Assembly: GCA_023393915.1 (NCBI GenBank)
Contig: JAEXBS010000037.1
Coordinates: forward strand, 1 to 64,000
DNA: 64,000 nt
Direction of reading: 5' to 3'
Source of the DNA: Bacteroidota bacterium
Lineage (GTDB): Bacteria > Bacteroidota > Bacteroidia > Flavobacteriales > Weeksellaceae
The stretch's first letter is position 1, and every line of letters starts with the position of its first letter. Both the position numbers and the translations under genes were made by a program. This document shows, one piece after another, positions 25,408-33,310 of this stretch. The notes beneath the pieces are model-generated. The model did not search any database and was not told the DNA's origin. It saw nothing but the letters and a program-made list of their open reading frames with translations.

Positions 25408-26736
25408 ATGAGTATTTTAACAAATCCTTTAACACTTGATTCATTTAAGGAATCAATGAAGCAGTGGAGCAATAACCAAGGGTCATCTCGCTTTCTTCTA
25501 GCAGTGAGTGGGGGCAAAGATTCCATGGTGTTACTCGAACTTTTCCATAAACTCAAGCTGAATTTTCATGTAGCACATGTTAATTACCATCTTAGGGAAG
25601 AGGACTCTAATTTAGACCAGGCACTTGTTGAAAATTATTGCAAAACGCATCAAATTCCTTTTCATCTCTATAGCGTCAGTGAGAAAGATAAAGCTCCATC
25701 GCACTCTATTCAGCTATGGGCTCGTGAGCTACGGTATTCTTTTTTCTTTTCTGTAAAACAGGCGCAAAAATTAGATTATATTGTTACAGCACACCATGCA
25801 AACGACCAAATGGAGACTTTCTTTCTGCAACTCTCTAGGGCTAGCGGGCTAAAAGGTTTAAAAGGAATGGCCAAAGAATCGAATCAGGTGATCCGACCCT
25901 TACTCGGTTTTTCTACTAAAGCAATTGAAGCGTTTTGTCAGAGAGAAAATGTGCAATTTCGAGAAGACCAAAGCAATCAAAGTGATTTTTACTTACGAAA
26001 CAAGATACGCCACCAACTCTTGCCTCGACTCAGCGAGATCCACCCCCACTTTGAAAACAACCTTCTTAAAAGCATGGAGATCATAGAAGAGGCTCAAGAG
26101 TTTATTGAAATCTCTGCTATGGATTTTCTGGAAAAACATGCGGTTCGAAATGAAAACAAACTCTGGGACCAGCTCGATTTAGACCAATTAAAAAAACAAC
26201 ATTCGGCTGTTCAATTTGAAGTGCTTCAAACTTTTGGCTTCGAGTTCAAAGAGGAAATGGAAAAACTACTTTCCAAAGACTCTGGCCACTACTTTTCGAG
26301 CAAAACAGGAGATTTCATTGTCGAATACGGCAAATTGAAAAGAATTTCTAAAAAAGTAGACTTACAAGAAGAGAAGAACAAAATCACAATTACGGACGCT
26401 CAGGGCGCCTTGCTTCAAGAAAGTAAAGTTCTTGAATTATTAAAATCTATAGAGCCTGTTGAATGGAAGTTTCAAAGGGATCAACTTCATTTTCCTCTCC
26501 ACTTACGCCACCAATTACCTGGAGATCTGTTTTTTCCTATAGGCATGATAGGTAAAAAGAAGATTTCTAAATTTTTTAAGGACGAAAAAATCTCTATTTT
26601 AGCCCGTCCAAACTTGTGGATCTTATGCGACCACAAAGATCGGGTTCTTGGAATCCTTCCGCTCAGACAAGACCGAAGGTTTTCCTTAAGTGAAGCAAAC
26701 GAGCCCGAATATATTTTTAACCCGTCCTTGAAATAG
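25408..26736 (+). CDS. tilS: tRNA(Ile)-lysidine synthetase
   Basis: TilS attaches lysine to C34 of tRNA-Ile with anticodon CAU, changing its codon from AUG to AUA. The N-type ATP pyrophosphatase domain (about 1-215) has the P-loop AVSGGKDSMVLLELF near 31-45, then AHVNYHLREEDSNLDQ and TAHHANDQMETFFLQLSRASGLKGL, all TilS hallmarks. The C-terminal domain with LRHQLPGDLFFPIGMIGKKKISKFFKDEKI matches TilS_C. The total of 442 residues is normal. The start was set at 25408 because the upstream ATG lies in the promoter. dsbD-like follows after 20 bp. Confidence 0.95.
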   Translation: MSILTNPLTLDSFKESMKQWSNNQGSSRFLLAVSGGKDSMVLLELFHKLKLNFHVAHVNYHLREEDSNLDQALVENYCKTHQIPFHLYSVSEKDKAPSHSIQLWARELRYSFFFSVKQAQKLDYIVTAHHANDQMETFFLQLSRASGLKGLKGMAKESNQVIRPLLGFSTKAIEAFCQRENVQFREDQSNQSDFYLRNKIRHQLLPRLSEIHPHFENNLLKSMEIIEEAQEFIEISAMDFLEKHAVRNENKLWDQLDLDQLKKQHSAVQFEVLQTFGFEFKEEMEKLLSKDSGHYFSSKTGDFIVEYGKLKRISKKVDLQEEKNKITITDAQGALLQESKVLELLKSIEPVEWKFQRDQLHFPLHLRHQLPGDLFFPIGMIGKKKISKFFKDEKISILARPNLWILCDHKDRVLGILPLRQDRRFSLSEANEPEYIFNPSLK

Positions 26737-26756
26737 GACAAGATAAAGCAACATTC

Positions 26757-28832
26757 ATGAACATTAGAATTTGGCTGGCTGCGACATTTACGTTTCTACT
26801 AACCTTCCTTTCCGCTCAGATCAAAGATCCAGTAAAACTTAATTTGGAAATTGAGTCTGTGGGTGAAAACTTGTATGAAGCAACACTGCATGCTACCCTA
26901 GAGCCGAATTGGCATATCTATTCTAAAGACCTACCTCCAGATTCAGGAATACCCACGGAAATGATTGTATCTTCTCCGGATGGAATCGAGCTGGTTGGAG
27001 GACTCAAAGAGATCGGAAAAAAAATCGATGAATATTCTGAAGCCTTTGGAGCTCAGATAGTTTATTATTCCAACAAAGCCCAATTCAAGCAACGATTTAA
27101 ATTAAAAAAACCAGATAAAAGTGCTCGCATCGTTGTTGAATTCACTTATCAAACTTGTGACGATAGGGTCTGTTTAGCCCCCAATACTGTTGAATTTGAA
27201 AAAATAGTTCAAGGCTCAAGTCCATTAGAAAAAGAAATTGAAGCCGCGGTTAACCCTACGGACAACAGCCTGGAATCAACTGAAGATAGCACTTCTATTG
27301 CTTTAGGAACAAAAACTCCAAACCTAACGGCAACAACCGCTTCTATTGCTGACCAACTAAAAGTAGCATCTATTGATTATAAAAATCCATTAACCGATTG
27401 TGGTGTAGAGCCGCAAACATACAGTGAAAACTATTGGACTTATTTACTTCTAGGCTTCATTGGTGGTATGATTGCACTTTTAACCCCATGCGTGTTCCCT
27501 ATGATTCCTCTAACCGTTTCTTTTTTCACCAAAGGATCTAAATCAAAGGCGAAGGGACGAAGAGATGCATCCATCTATGGATTTTTCATCCTACTGATTT
27601 TTGTTTTATTAAGTGTACCTTTTCATTTAATTGATGGAATCGCAGGTAATATTTTTAATCAAATCTCAACTTCTGTTTGGTTAAACATCGCCTTCTTTAT
27701 CATTTTCCTAGTATTTGCTTTGAGCTTTTTTGGCTACTTTGACCTTACCCTTCCTAGTGGAATCGCCAATCGATCTTCAAAAGCGGAAGAAGCAGGTGGA
27801 ATGGTCGGGATCTTTTTCATGGCATTGACCTTGGTCATTGTATCGTTCTCCTGTACCGGACCTATTTTAGGTTCATTGTTAGGAAGTGCTGTAACAGGTT
27901 CATCCAATGTACCCATGTTACTAACTTTTGCGTTAGCAGGATTTGGACTTTCTTGGGCTTTGGTTTTTGGACTTCTAGCTCTCTTCCCTCAAGCGCTTCA
28001 GAGCCTACCAAAATCAGGAGGCTGGATGAATACGTTAAAAGTTGTATTAGGTTTCATTGAACTAGGTCTTGCTTTAAAATTTTTATCTAAAGCGGATTTG
28101 GTATCAAAAACATTCCTACTGAAACGAGAACTATTCGTGTTTTTATGGATCTTAATTACTTTGGGGCTTATCCTTTACCTCTTTGGGCTCATCCGATTCC
28201 CACACGATGATAAAAACGCAAAAATATCGACAACACGAAAAATATTTGGAGTTTTAGGCATTGGATTCTTAGTTTATTTAGTTCAAGGTTTAATACCTGC
28301 GGAGCGCCCTAAACTTCAATTACTCTCTGGAATACTTCCTCCACTGAATGTAAGTTACTTCCAAGACGAAAGTGATGGAATCCTAGGAATGCAACCTAAG
28401 CACGATTACTTTGAAGCCATTGAACTTGCCAAACAAGAGAACAAGCCTGTACTCATTGACTTCACTGGCTATGGGTGTGAAAACTGCAGAAAAATGGAAG
28501 AGTTCGTTTGGTCCGAACCTAACATCTTGCCTATCATTCAAGACGAAGTGATCCTTGCATCTCTTTACATCGATGACAAAGAACCTCTTCCTGAAAAAGA
28601 ACAAATCAGAATTGATTTAGGTGGAGGACAAATGAAGAAAATAAAAACCATTGGGGACCGTTGGAGTATGTTTCAACAAATCAACTTTAATAACAATTCT
28701 CAACCTCACTATGCGCTGATTACGCCCGATGGAAGAGTAATCAATCCACCGGTTTCAGGATATATGCCTAAAGAAGAATTCAAGAAATTCTTAGAATGTG
28801 GTATTAATTACTTCAAGACCACTAAAGAGTAA
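26757..28832 (+). CDS. DsbD-like thiol:disulfide interchange protein
   Basis: A 691-residue inner-membrane electron carrier. Signal peptide ending near LTFLSAQ. The N-terminal DsbD-alpha-like domain (about 21-150) keeps two cysteines in FTYQTCDDRVCLAPN. The central membrane domain has about eight helices with conserved Cys in LLTPCVFPMIPLTVSFF and VSFSCTGPILGSLLG. The C-terminal thioredoxin domain (about 545-690) has the CxxC GYGCENCRKMEEF. This three-module order is that of DsbD, which moves reducing power from cytoplasmic thioredoxin to periplasmic proteins. It follows tilS by 20 bp and ends at a clear terminator. Confidence 0.94.
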   Translation: MNIRIWLAATFTFLLTFLSAQIKDPVKLNLEIESVGENLYEATLHATLEPNWHIYSKDLPPDSGIPTEMIVSSPDGIELVGGLKEIGKKIDEYSEAFGAQIVYYSNKAQFKQRFKLKKPDKSARIVVEFTYQTCDDRVCLAPNTVEFEKIVQGSSPLEKEIEAAVNPTDNSLESTEDSTSIALGTKTPNLTATTASIADQLKVASIDYKNPLTDCGVEPQTYSENYWTYLLLGFIGGMIALLTPCVFPMIPLTVSFFTKGSKSKAKGRRDASIYGFFILLIFVLLSVPFHLIDGIAGNIFNQISTSVWLNIAFFIIFLVFALSFFGYFDLTLPSGIANRSSKAEEAGGMVGIFFMALTLVIVSFSCTGPILGSLLGSAVTGSSNVPMLLTFALAGFGLSWALVFGLLALFPQALQSLPKSGGWMNTLKVVLGFIELGLALKFLSKADLVSKTFLLKRELFVFLWILITLGLILYLFGLIRFPHDDKNAKISTTRKIFGVLGIGFLVYLVQGLIPAERPKLQLLSGILPPLNVSYFQDESDGILGMQPKHDYFEAIELAKQENKPVLIDFTGYGCENCRKMEEFVWSEPNILPIIQDEVILASLYIDDKEPLPEKEQIRIDLGGGQMKKIKTIGDRWSMFQQINFNNNSQPHYALITPDGRVINPPVSGYMPKEEFKKFLECGINYFKTTKE

Positions 28833-28858
28833 TTCTGTAATTGTTTTTATAATATTTG

Positions 28859-28890
28859 AAAAGAGTAGCTTACCGTAAGGCTACTCTTTT
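28859..28890 (+). terminator. Terminator after the dsbD-like gene
   Basis: The 11-bp stem AAAAGAGTAGC / GCTACTCTTTT has a 10-nt loop and is followed by a T-rich stretch. The next gene's -7 box begins only 5 bp later. Confidence 0.85.
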
Positions 28891-28894
28891 TCTT

Positions 28895-28902
28895 TATCTT
28901 TG
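28895..28902 (+). promoter_or_regulatory. -7 promoter element of the small lipoprotein gene
   Basis: TATCTTTG fits TAnnTTTG and lies 17 bp before the ATG at 28920. No TTG is present at -33 because that space is occupied by the preceding terminator. Confidence 0.55.
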
Positions 28903-28919
28903 AGGAAACGAATCTCAGA

Positions 28920-29420
28920 ATGAAAATTTTAAAATTGTTATTTCTCTTTCTTGCTTTCGCAAGTTGTAACAAAAGTAAATCAACCGACTCAGTCGCCATA
29001 GAACAAAAGCGTGTCGATTCGATAAACGAGCAGCGAGCGAAATACAACGACAGCATTCAAATTCTAAATAGCACCAACCGTTTCGAAGATTTAAGCGGTC
29101 CTGCTTCTTTAACTTTTGAAAGTGACCAAACAAAAATTAAAGGTCCTGTACAATTCACTAAAACAGGTAGAGACTCCTACACTGTCGAAGGAAAAATATC
29201 CAACAACAAAAATCAAATTACGATTTCTGGAACTGCAAAAAGAGTAAGTGAACGTCACATCAATTTTGAAGGAATAATCAATCAAACCATCGGTGGGCAA
29301 TCGTCCAATAGAAATAAAAAAATGACGTTTTTTGACGAATCCCAAAACCAAAAGTTTCGACTTCAAGATAAGGTAGGAGCTCAGGGTTTTGTTGAATACT
29401 ATGATCTTCGTTTTAATTAA
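28920..29420 (+). CDS. Hypothetical lipoprotein
   Basis: A 166-residue protein with a lipoprotein signal (ILKLLFLFLAFASC, lipobox FASC, Cys16). A charged helical stretch follows (DSVAIEQKRVDSINEQRAKYNDS), then a beta-rich domain from about 60 with alternating polar residues: ASLTFESDQTKIKG, RDSYTVEGKISNNKN, QITISGTAKRVSERHINFEG. I do not recognise the family. The repeat of short strands resembles a small lipocalin-like or DUF-type beta barrel, but that is only an impression. The alpha/beta hydrolase gene starts 10 bp after its stop. Confidence 0.75.
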   Translation: MKILKLLFLFLAFASCNKSKSTDSVAIEQKRVDSINEQRAKYNDSIQILNSTNRFEDLSGPASLTFESDQTKIKGPVQFTKTGRDSYTVEGKISNNKNQITISGTAKRVSERHINFEGIINQTIGGQSSNRNKKMTFFDESQNQKFRLQDKVGAQGFVEYYDLRFN

Positions 29421-29430
29421 CAACAATACT

Positions 29431-30183
29431 ATGCTACATTATACCGTAACCCCCACAGGCAGCATCCCCTTAGTGCTGCTTCATGGTTTTTTAGAAAGTT
29501 CGGAAATCTGGAAACTTTTAGAACCTCATTTGGATGCTAAATTCAAAATAATAAAAATCGACCTTCCAGGACATGGAAAATCACCGTCACTTTTTCCTGT
29601 GAATACCATGGAATTAATGGCTGATGCTGTTCTTGAAGTCACTAGTGAACTTGGACTAGAGAAATTCCACCTCCTTGGCCATTCCATGGGAGGCTATACC
29701 GCCTTAGCAATAGGTGAAAAATCGCCAGAAAAACTCTTTAGTCTCACCCTATTTTTCTCTTCCTATTTTCAGGATAGTCCCGAAAAAAAAGACCTTAGAG
29801 CTAGAAGCTTACGTGTAATTGAAGAGAATTTCCCGGCCTACGCAAAAGCGGGGATTGCTCCACTTTTCAACCCCAATGAACTCGACTCCCTAAAAGAAGA
29901 AATGGAACTAGCTAAGCACGTTGCCTTACAAACTTCAGTGGAAGGAACTCTAGCCAGCGTCCAAGGCATGATGGAAAGAAAAACACGTAAATCAGTCATT
30001 GAAAATTTAAATGTAACCACGCTAGTAATCAGTGGAAAACACGATCAAGCTGTAAGCTCTCAGGAACTACTAAGTGATTTACCTGAGCGTAAAAAAATCA
30101 AGTCTTACCTTTTAGATTGTGGACATAACGGACATCTGGAATGTCCTGAAATTTGTGCTTCTATTATTAATTTTGAGTTATAG
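29431..30183 (+). CDS. Alpha/beta fold hydrolase
   Basis: A 250-residue esterase/lipase-type hydrolase. The oxyanion segment is LVLLHGFLESSEIW near residues 15-28, the nucleophile elbow GHSMGGY near 84-90 provides the Ser, and the catalytic His is in CGHNGHLECPE near the end, with an Asp in SGKHDQAV. The start at 29431 was chosen because the upstream in-frame ATGs lie inside the preceding lipoprotein gene. Substrate unknown; the length and motifs resemble BioH/MenH-like enzymes. Its stop overlaps the convergent nrnA-type gene by 6 bp. Confidence 0.9.
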   Translation: MLHYTVTPTGSIPLVLLHGFLESSEIWKLLEPHLDAKFKIIKIDLPGHGKSPSLFPVNTMELMADAVLEVTSELGLEKFHLLGHSMGGYTALAIGEKSPEKLFSLTLFFSSYFQDSPEKKDLRARSLRVIEENFPAYAKAGIAPLFNPNELDSLKEEMELAKHVALQTSVEGTLASVQGMMERKTRKSVIENLNVTTLVISGKHDQAVSSQELLSDLPERKKIKSYLLDCGHNGHLECPEICASIINFEL

Positions 30184-31185
30184 CTCGTATTGGCTTACAT
30201 GCAATTTAAAATCTTCAATCGTCAAACGAATGTCTTTATGGTATTTACCTCCAGCGGCGTTGATATGCCCTCCTCCATTAAAGTAGGTTCGAGCAAATTG
30301 ATTAACATCCACCAGATCTTTTGAACGAAACGAGATTTTGATAAAATCCTCATAAAGATCTTCCATAAAAAAGGCACTCATTTTGGTTCCGCCAATACTT
30401 AAACCATAGTTGACAAATCCTTCGGTGTCCCCTTTCTCAAAACCGTAGGTCTTTAACTCTTCGCGCGTTAAATAGAGGATAGCGACCTGGCCATCTCTCA
30501 CTGTTTCTATGCGACCTAAAACAAGGGAGAGTAGATGCAGTCGAGACACCGTATTGGTATCCCATGTGTTAGAAGTAATCTGCGCCGGATCTGCGCCGTG
30601 ATCTATTAAATGAGCGACAATTCGATGCGTTGTAGAGCTCGTTGAACGAAAACGGAAACCACCCGTATCGGTCATGATCCCACAATACAAACACTGCGCA
30701 ATTTGCTCATCAACTAAATTTTCTTGATTCAGAGCTTCAATAAAATGATAAACCATCTGCGAGGTGGCAGGCACTTGGGTATCCGAATACATGAAATCAA
30801 AAGATTCAGGTTGCTGATGGTGATCAATAAGAATCTTCTTCGCCTGAGCTCGATCTATCCAAGGACCCACTAAGGCTCCACTTCTATGGGATGCATTGAA
30901 ATCTAATAAAAACAGTACGTCCGCTTCATCTACCATTTGTTTAGCTAGCTTGCGCTTATAATCCGCGATAACTATTTTTTTGGCTTCAGGCATCCATTTT
31001 AAAAATTTAGGAAAATCATTTGGAACAATCACCTGAGCTGAGAGACCTCGATTAGAAAGAAAATGTTTTAATCCCAAAGAAGAACCTATTGCGTCACCAT
31101 CCGGATTAAAATGTGTAAGGATCACAATTTTACTATCTTTGTGGAGTAAAGCATCAATTTGCTCGAGTTCTTGGTGGGTAAACAT
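30178..31185 (-). CDS. nrnA: DHH family bifunctional oligoribonuclease / PAP phosphatase (NrnA-like)
   Basis: A 335-residue manganese-dependent phosphoesterase. The DHH domain has HFNPDGDAIGSSLGLKHFL near 25-43 (the DxD metal site), LFLLDFNASHRSG near 92 and LIDHHQQPESFDF near 118, which holds the DHH triplet. GIMTDTGGFRF follows, and the DHHA1 domain ends with the glycine-rich FNGGGHINAAGGK signature. NrnA degrades short oligonucleotides and removes the 3' phosphate of PAP. Both stop codons overlap those of the alpha/beta hydrolase gene, so the genes converge tail to tail. Confidence 0.92.
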   Translation of the reverse strand: MFTHQELEQIDALLHKDSKIVILTHFNPDGDAIGSSLGLKHFLSNRGLSAQVIVPNDFPKFLKWMPEAKKIVIADYKRKLAKQMVDEADVLFLLDFNASHRSGALVGPWIDRAQAKKILIDHHQQPESFDFMYSDTQVPATSQMVYHFIEALNQENLVDEQIAQCLYCGIMTDTGGFRFRSTSSTTHRIVAHLIDHGADPAQITSNTWDTNTVSRLHLLSLVLGRIETVRDGQVAILYLTREELKTYGFEKGDTEGFVNYGLSIGGTKMSAFFMEDLYEDFIKISFRSKDLVDVNQFARTYFNGGGHINAAGGKYHKDIRLTIEDFKLHVSQYEL

Positions 31186-31320
31186 AGATCTTGAATTTTG
31201 AGCAAAGGTACTATTTTAAGGAGGAATATCAAGTAGGCCTAACCCAGATGAGATCGTTAAGGACTCCAGGTTAACTTCCTAAAAAGAATAAAATACATAG
31301 TCGATATTTTTATAACATAA

Positions 31321-31351
31321 TTTGTTAGATTGAAAAAAAGTTGTATTTTTG
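31321..31351 (+). promoter_or_regulatory. Promoter of rpmH
   Basis: TTTG (31321-31324), a 19-bp spacer and TATTTTTG (31344-31351) match the Bacteroidota consensus in full. The ATG of rpmH lies 45 bp downstream. Confidence 0.9.
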
Positions 31352-31396
31352 CACTCTGAAAATAGAGCAGATCGTTTTACACAAAAGATATTTAAA

Positions 31397-31555
31397 ATGA
31401 GCAAAAGAACATTCCAGCCATCCGAAAGAAAAAAAAGAAACAAACACGGTTTCAGAGAAAGAATGTCTACACCAAACGGTAGAAGAGTTTTGGCTGCTAG
31501 AAGAGCGAAAGGCAGAAAGAGTTTGACTGTTAGTGCTGTACGCGCTAAAAGATAA
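31397..31555 (+). CDS. rpmH: 50S ribosomal protein L34
   Basis: L34 (bL34) is a very basic 52-residue protein of the large subunit. The sequence MSKRTFQPSERKKRNKHGFR and the following RMSTPNGRRVLAARRAKGR are diagnostic. An in-frame ATG at 31349 would add 16 residues, but it overlaps the -7 box of the promoter, so 31397 is the start. The gene has its own promoter and terminator. dnaA, rnpA and oriC, often near rpmH in other phyla, are not visible here. Confidence 0.97.
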   Translation: MSKRTFQPSERKKRNKHGFRERMSTPNGRRVLAARRAKGRKSLTVSAVRAKR

Positions 31556-31578
31556 TTCTCAATTATCATATACAAAGG

Positions 31579-31610
31579 TGCTTGAAAAAGAAATTTTTCA
31601 GGCATTTTTT
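31579..31610 (+). terminator. Terminator after rpmH
   Basis: The stem TGCTTGAAAAA / TTTTTCAGGCA (one G-T pair) has a GAAA tetraloop and a following run of T, 23 bp after the stop. Confidence 0.85.
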
Positions 31611-31817
31611 GTTGCTTATATTTTTACCAAGAAACAGAATTTCCATAATACGAATTTCGCTCTTGTACCATAAATAACTATTTGGCTTCACCCTACCCCT
31701 ATTTCAAAACTCTGCCTTGGATTTATTTTTTTGGTTCATTTTCTTAACAAACCACTACCCTTGCAACATTAGGCACTCAAAAAGCGAAGTAGTAATGTTA
31801 GATCTTAGAAACCAAGT
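31611..31817. other. Non-coding gap between rpmH and ftsE, no gene seen
   Basis: The gap between rpmH and ftsE is 327 bp. Beyond the rpmH terminator and before the ftsE promoter I see no convincing reading frame. An inverted repeat AACATTA / TAATGTT (31765-31771 and 31793-31799, 21 nt apart) could form a weak hairpin; it has no other sign of function. Confidence 0.5.
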
Positions 31818-31849
31818 TTTGCTCTTGTTCAAAGATTTCTTTACTTTTG
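31818..31849 (+). promoter_or_regulatory. Promoter of ftsE
   Basis: TTTG (31818-31821), a 20-bp spacer and TACTTTTG (31842-31849) fit the consensus. The ATG lies 33 bp downstream. Confidence 0.85.
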
Positions 31850-31882
31850 GTTTTTAAATCCCAGGATCTATAAACTTTTACT

Positions 31883-32596
31883 ATGCCACACAGTCATATT
31901 ACCGGAGACAACATTATAAGTTTAAATCGCGCCAGAATCGCACAAAAGAACTTTACCGTTTTAAGCAACGTCAATTTAAATATTAAACAAGGACGTTTTT
32001 GCTACTTGATTGGAAAAACCGGCTCAGGTAAAAGCTCTCTATTGAAAACATTGTACGGACACATCCCCTTACAACAAGGCCAAGGATTGGTTGCTGGGTT
32101 TGACCTCTCAACTCTTAGAACTTCTCAAATTCCGGACTTAAGACGTAAATTAGGTATTGTTTTTCAGGATTTTCAACTGCTCTCCGACAGAACGGTAGAA
32201 AAGAATTTAAAATTTGTTCTCGAAGCAACCGGCTGGAAAGATCAAAGTAAAATTGATGAAAGAATCAGCGAGGTACTAGCTAGCGTAGGAATGAAAGGGA
32301 AAAAACACAAAATGCCTCACGCACTTTCTGGAGGAGAACAACAAAGGGTAGCCATCGCAAGGGCACTATTAAACCATCCCGATCTTATTCTAGCGGATGA
32401 GCCGACTGGGAATTTAGATCCCGAAACATCTAATGAAATTATGACACTACTCAAAAGAGTAGCGATGGAGAATAATGCAGCTGTGGTAATGGCAACGCAT
32501 GATTATCACATGATCCAAAATTTCCCAGGGGAAGCCATAAAATGTGAAGACGGCGAAGTTAGTGTACTAGACACAACAGAGCTTTTTGAATCTTAG
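31883..32596 (+). CDS. ftsE: Cell division ATP-binding protein FtsE
   Basis: A 237-residue ABC ATPase of the FtsE type, which with FtsX controls peptidoglycan hydrolases at the divisome. Walker A GKTGSGKSSLLK is near residues 44-55, followed by the Q-loop GIVFQDFQLLSDRTVEKN (FQDF-LL-R-V-N being the FtsE pattern), signature LSGGEQQRVAIARALL, Walker B LILADEPTGNLDPETS and the switch His in ATHDYHMI. The assignment over other small ABC ATPases (LolD type) rests on the Q-loop pattern. ftsX is not in the window. It has its own promoter and converges with the trmN6-like gene, 3 bp away. Confidence 0.85.
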   Translation: MPHSHITGDNIISLNRARIAQKNFTVLSNVNLNIKQGRFCYLIGKTGSGKSSLLKTLYGHIPLQQGQGLVAGFDLSTLRTSQIPDLRRKLGIVFQDFQLLSDRTVEKNLKFVLEATGWKDQSKIDERISEVLASVGMKGKKHKMPHALSGGEQQRVAIARALLNHPDLILADEPTGNLDPETSNEIMTLLKRVAMENNAAVVMATHDYHMIQNFPGEAIKCEDGEVSVLDTTELFES

Positions 32597-32599
32597 AAA

Positions 32600-33310
32600 T
32601 CATTTGTTCTTTTTTCCAAACACATGAAAGTCCCTCGTTAATTCAAGGTACTCTTTAGTGTATTTTCTCGGTTGCTCTTCAAGAGTGAGTAGTTCTTTTT
32701 CTGTAGCAGTATCAAAAAGCCTAAACTCCATGATCAATCGAACCACAGGTCCTTTTTCAATTCCTTTGATTTCGACAATACGTTCCAGGAAAAATCCAAA
32801 GTTCTTTGCAGCATCTAAAATTTCCCTCTTCGATTCAAAAGGAACAATAAGGCTTAGCCTCCCCTCTGTCGATAGGTTATCTTTAGCTCCTTGAAACAAT
32901 TCAAAAAAATCCAAATGGACTCGTTGCCTTGCGACTCTATCTTTTTCAGAGTTATTTTCCAGGAAAAAAGGAGGATTCGAAACAATCAGGTCGTACTTCT
33001 CTAAGCTTCTAAAAGTTTTAAAATCTTGCACTTTTGTCTCCAATCGCGAAGAAAAAGGTGACAATTGAAAGTTTTGCCCACTTAACTCGACTGCATTTAT
33101 ATCTATATCTATAGCAGTGATTTGAGCAATCTTGTTTCTTTGAGCAAGCATTAAGGAGATCACACCGGTTCCGGAGCCCGCTTCTAAAACACGCAAAGTA
33201 TCTTTGCAGTTGGCCAAAGCTCCAAGTAAAACACCGTCTGTACCCACTCTAAAGACCTTGGAAGACTGGCAAATCTGAAACTCTTGAAATTGAAACGGTT
33301 TTAAATCCAT
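32600..33310 (-). CDS. trmN6: tRNA1(Val) (adenine(37)-N6)-methyltransferase, TrmN6/YfiC-like
   Basis: A 236-residue SAM-dependent N6-adenine methyltransferase. The N-terminus KPFQFQEFQICQSSKVFRVGTDGVLLGA is the family opening. Motif I is VLEAGSGTGVISLMLAQRN near 40-58, the acidic ITAIDIDINAVELSGQNF follows, and the catalytic NPPF motif is in LIVSNPPFFLENN near 107-119. YfiC methylates A37 of one tRNA-Val isoacceptor in E. coli; the same target here is an inference. It starts directly at the end of the histidine kinase gene (no gap) and is third in ribE, kinase, trmN6. Confidence 0.87.
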   Translation of the reverse strand: MDLKPFQFQEFQICQSSKVFRVGTDGVLLGALANCKDTLRVLEAGSGTGVISLMLAQRNKIAQITAIDIDINAVELSGQNFQLSPFSSRLETKVQDFKTFRSLEKYDLIVSNPPFFLENNSEKDRVARQRVHLDFFELFQGAKDNLSTEGRLSLIVPFESKREILDAAKNFGFFLERIVEIKGIEKGPVVRLIMEFRLFDTATEKELLTLEEQPRKYTKEYLELTRDFHVFGKKNK

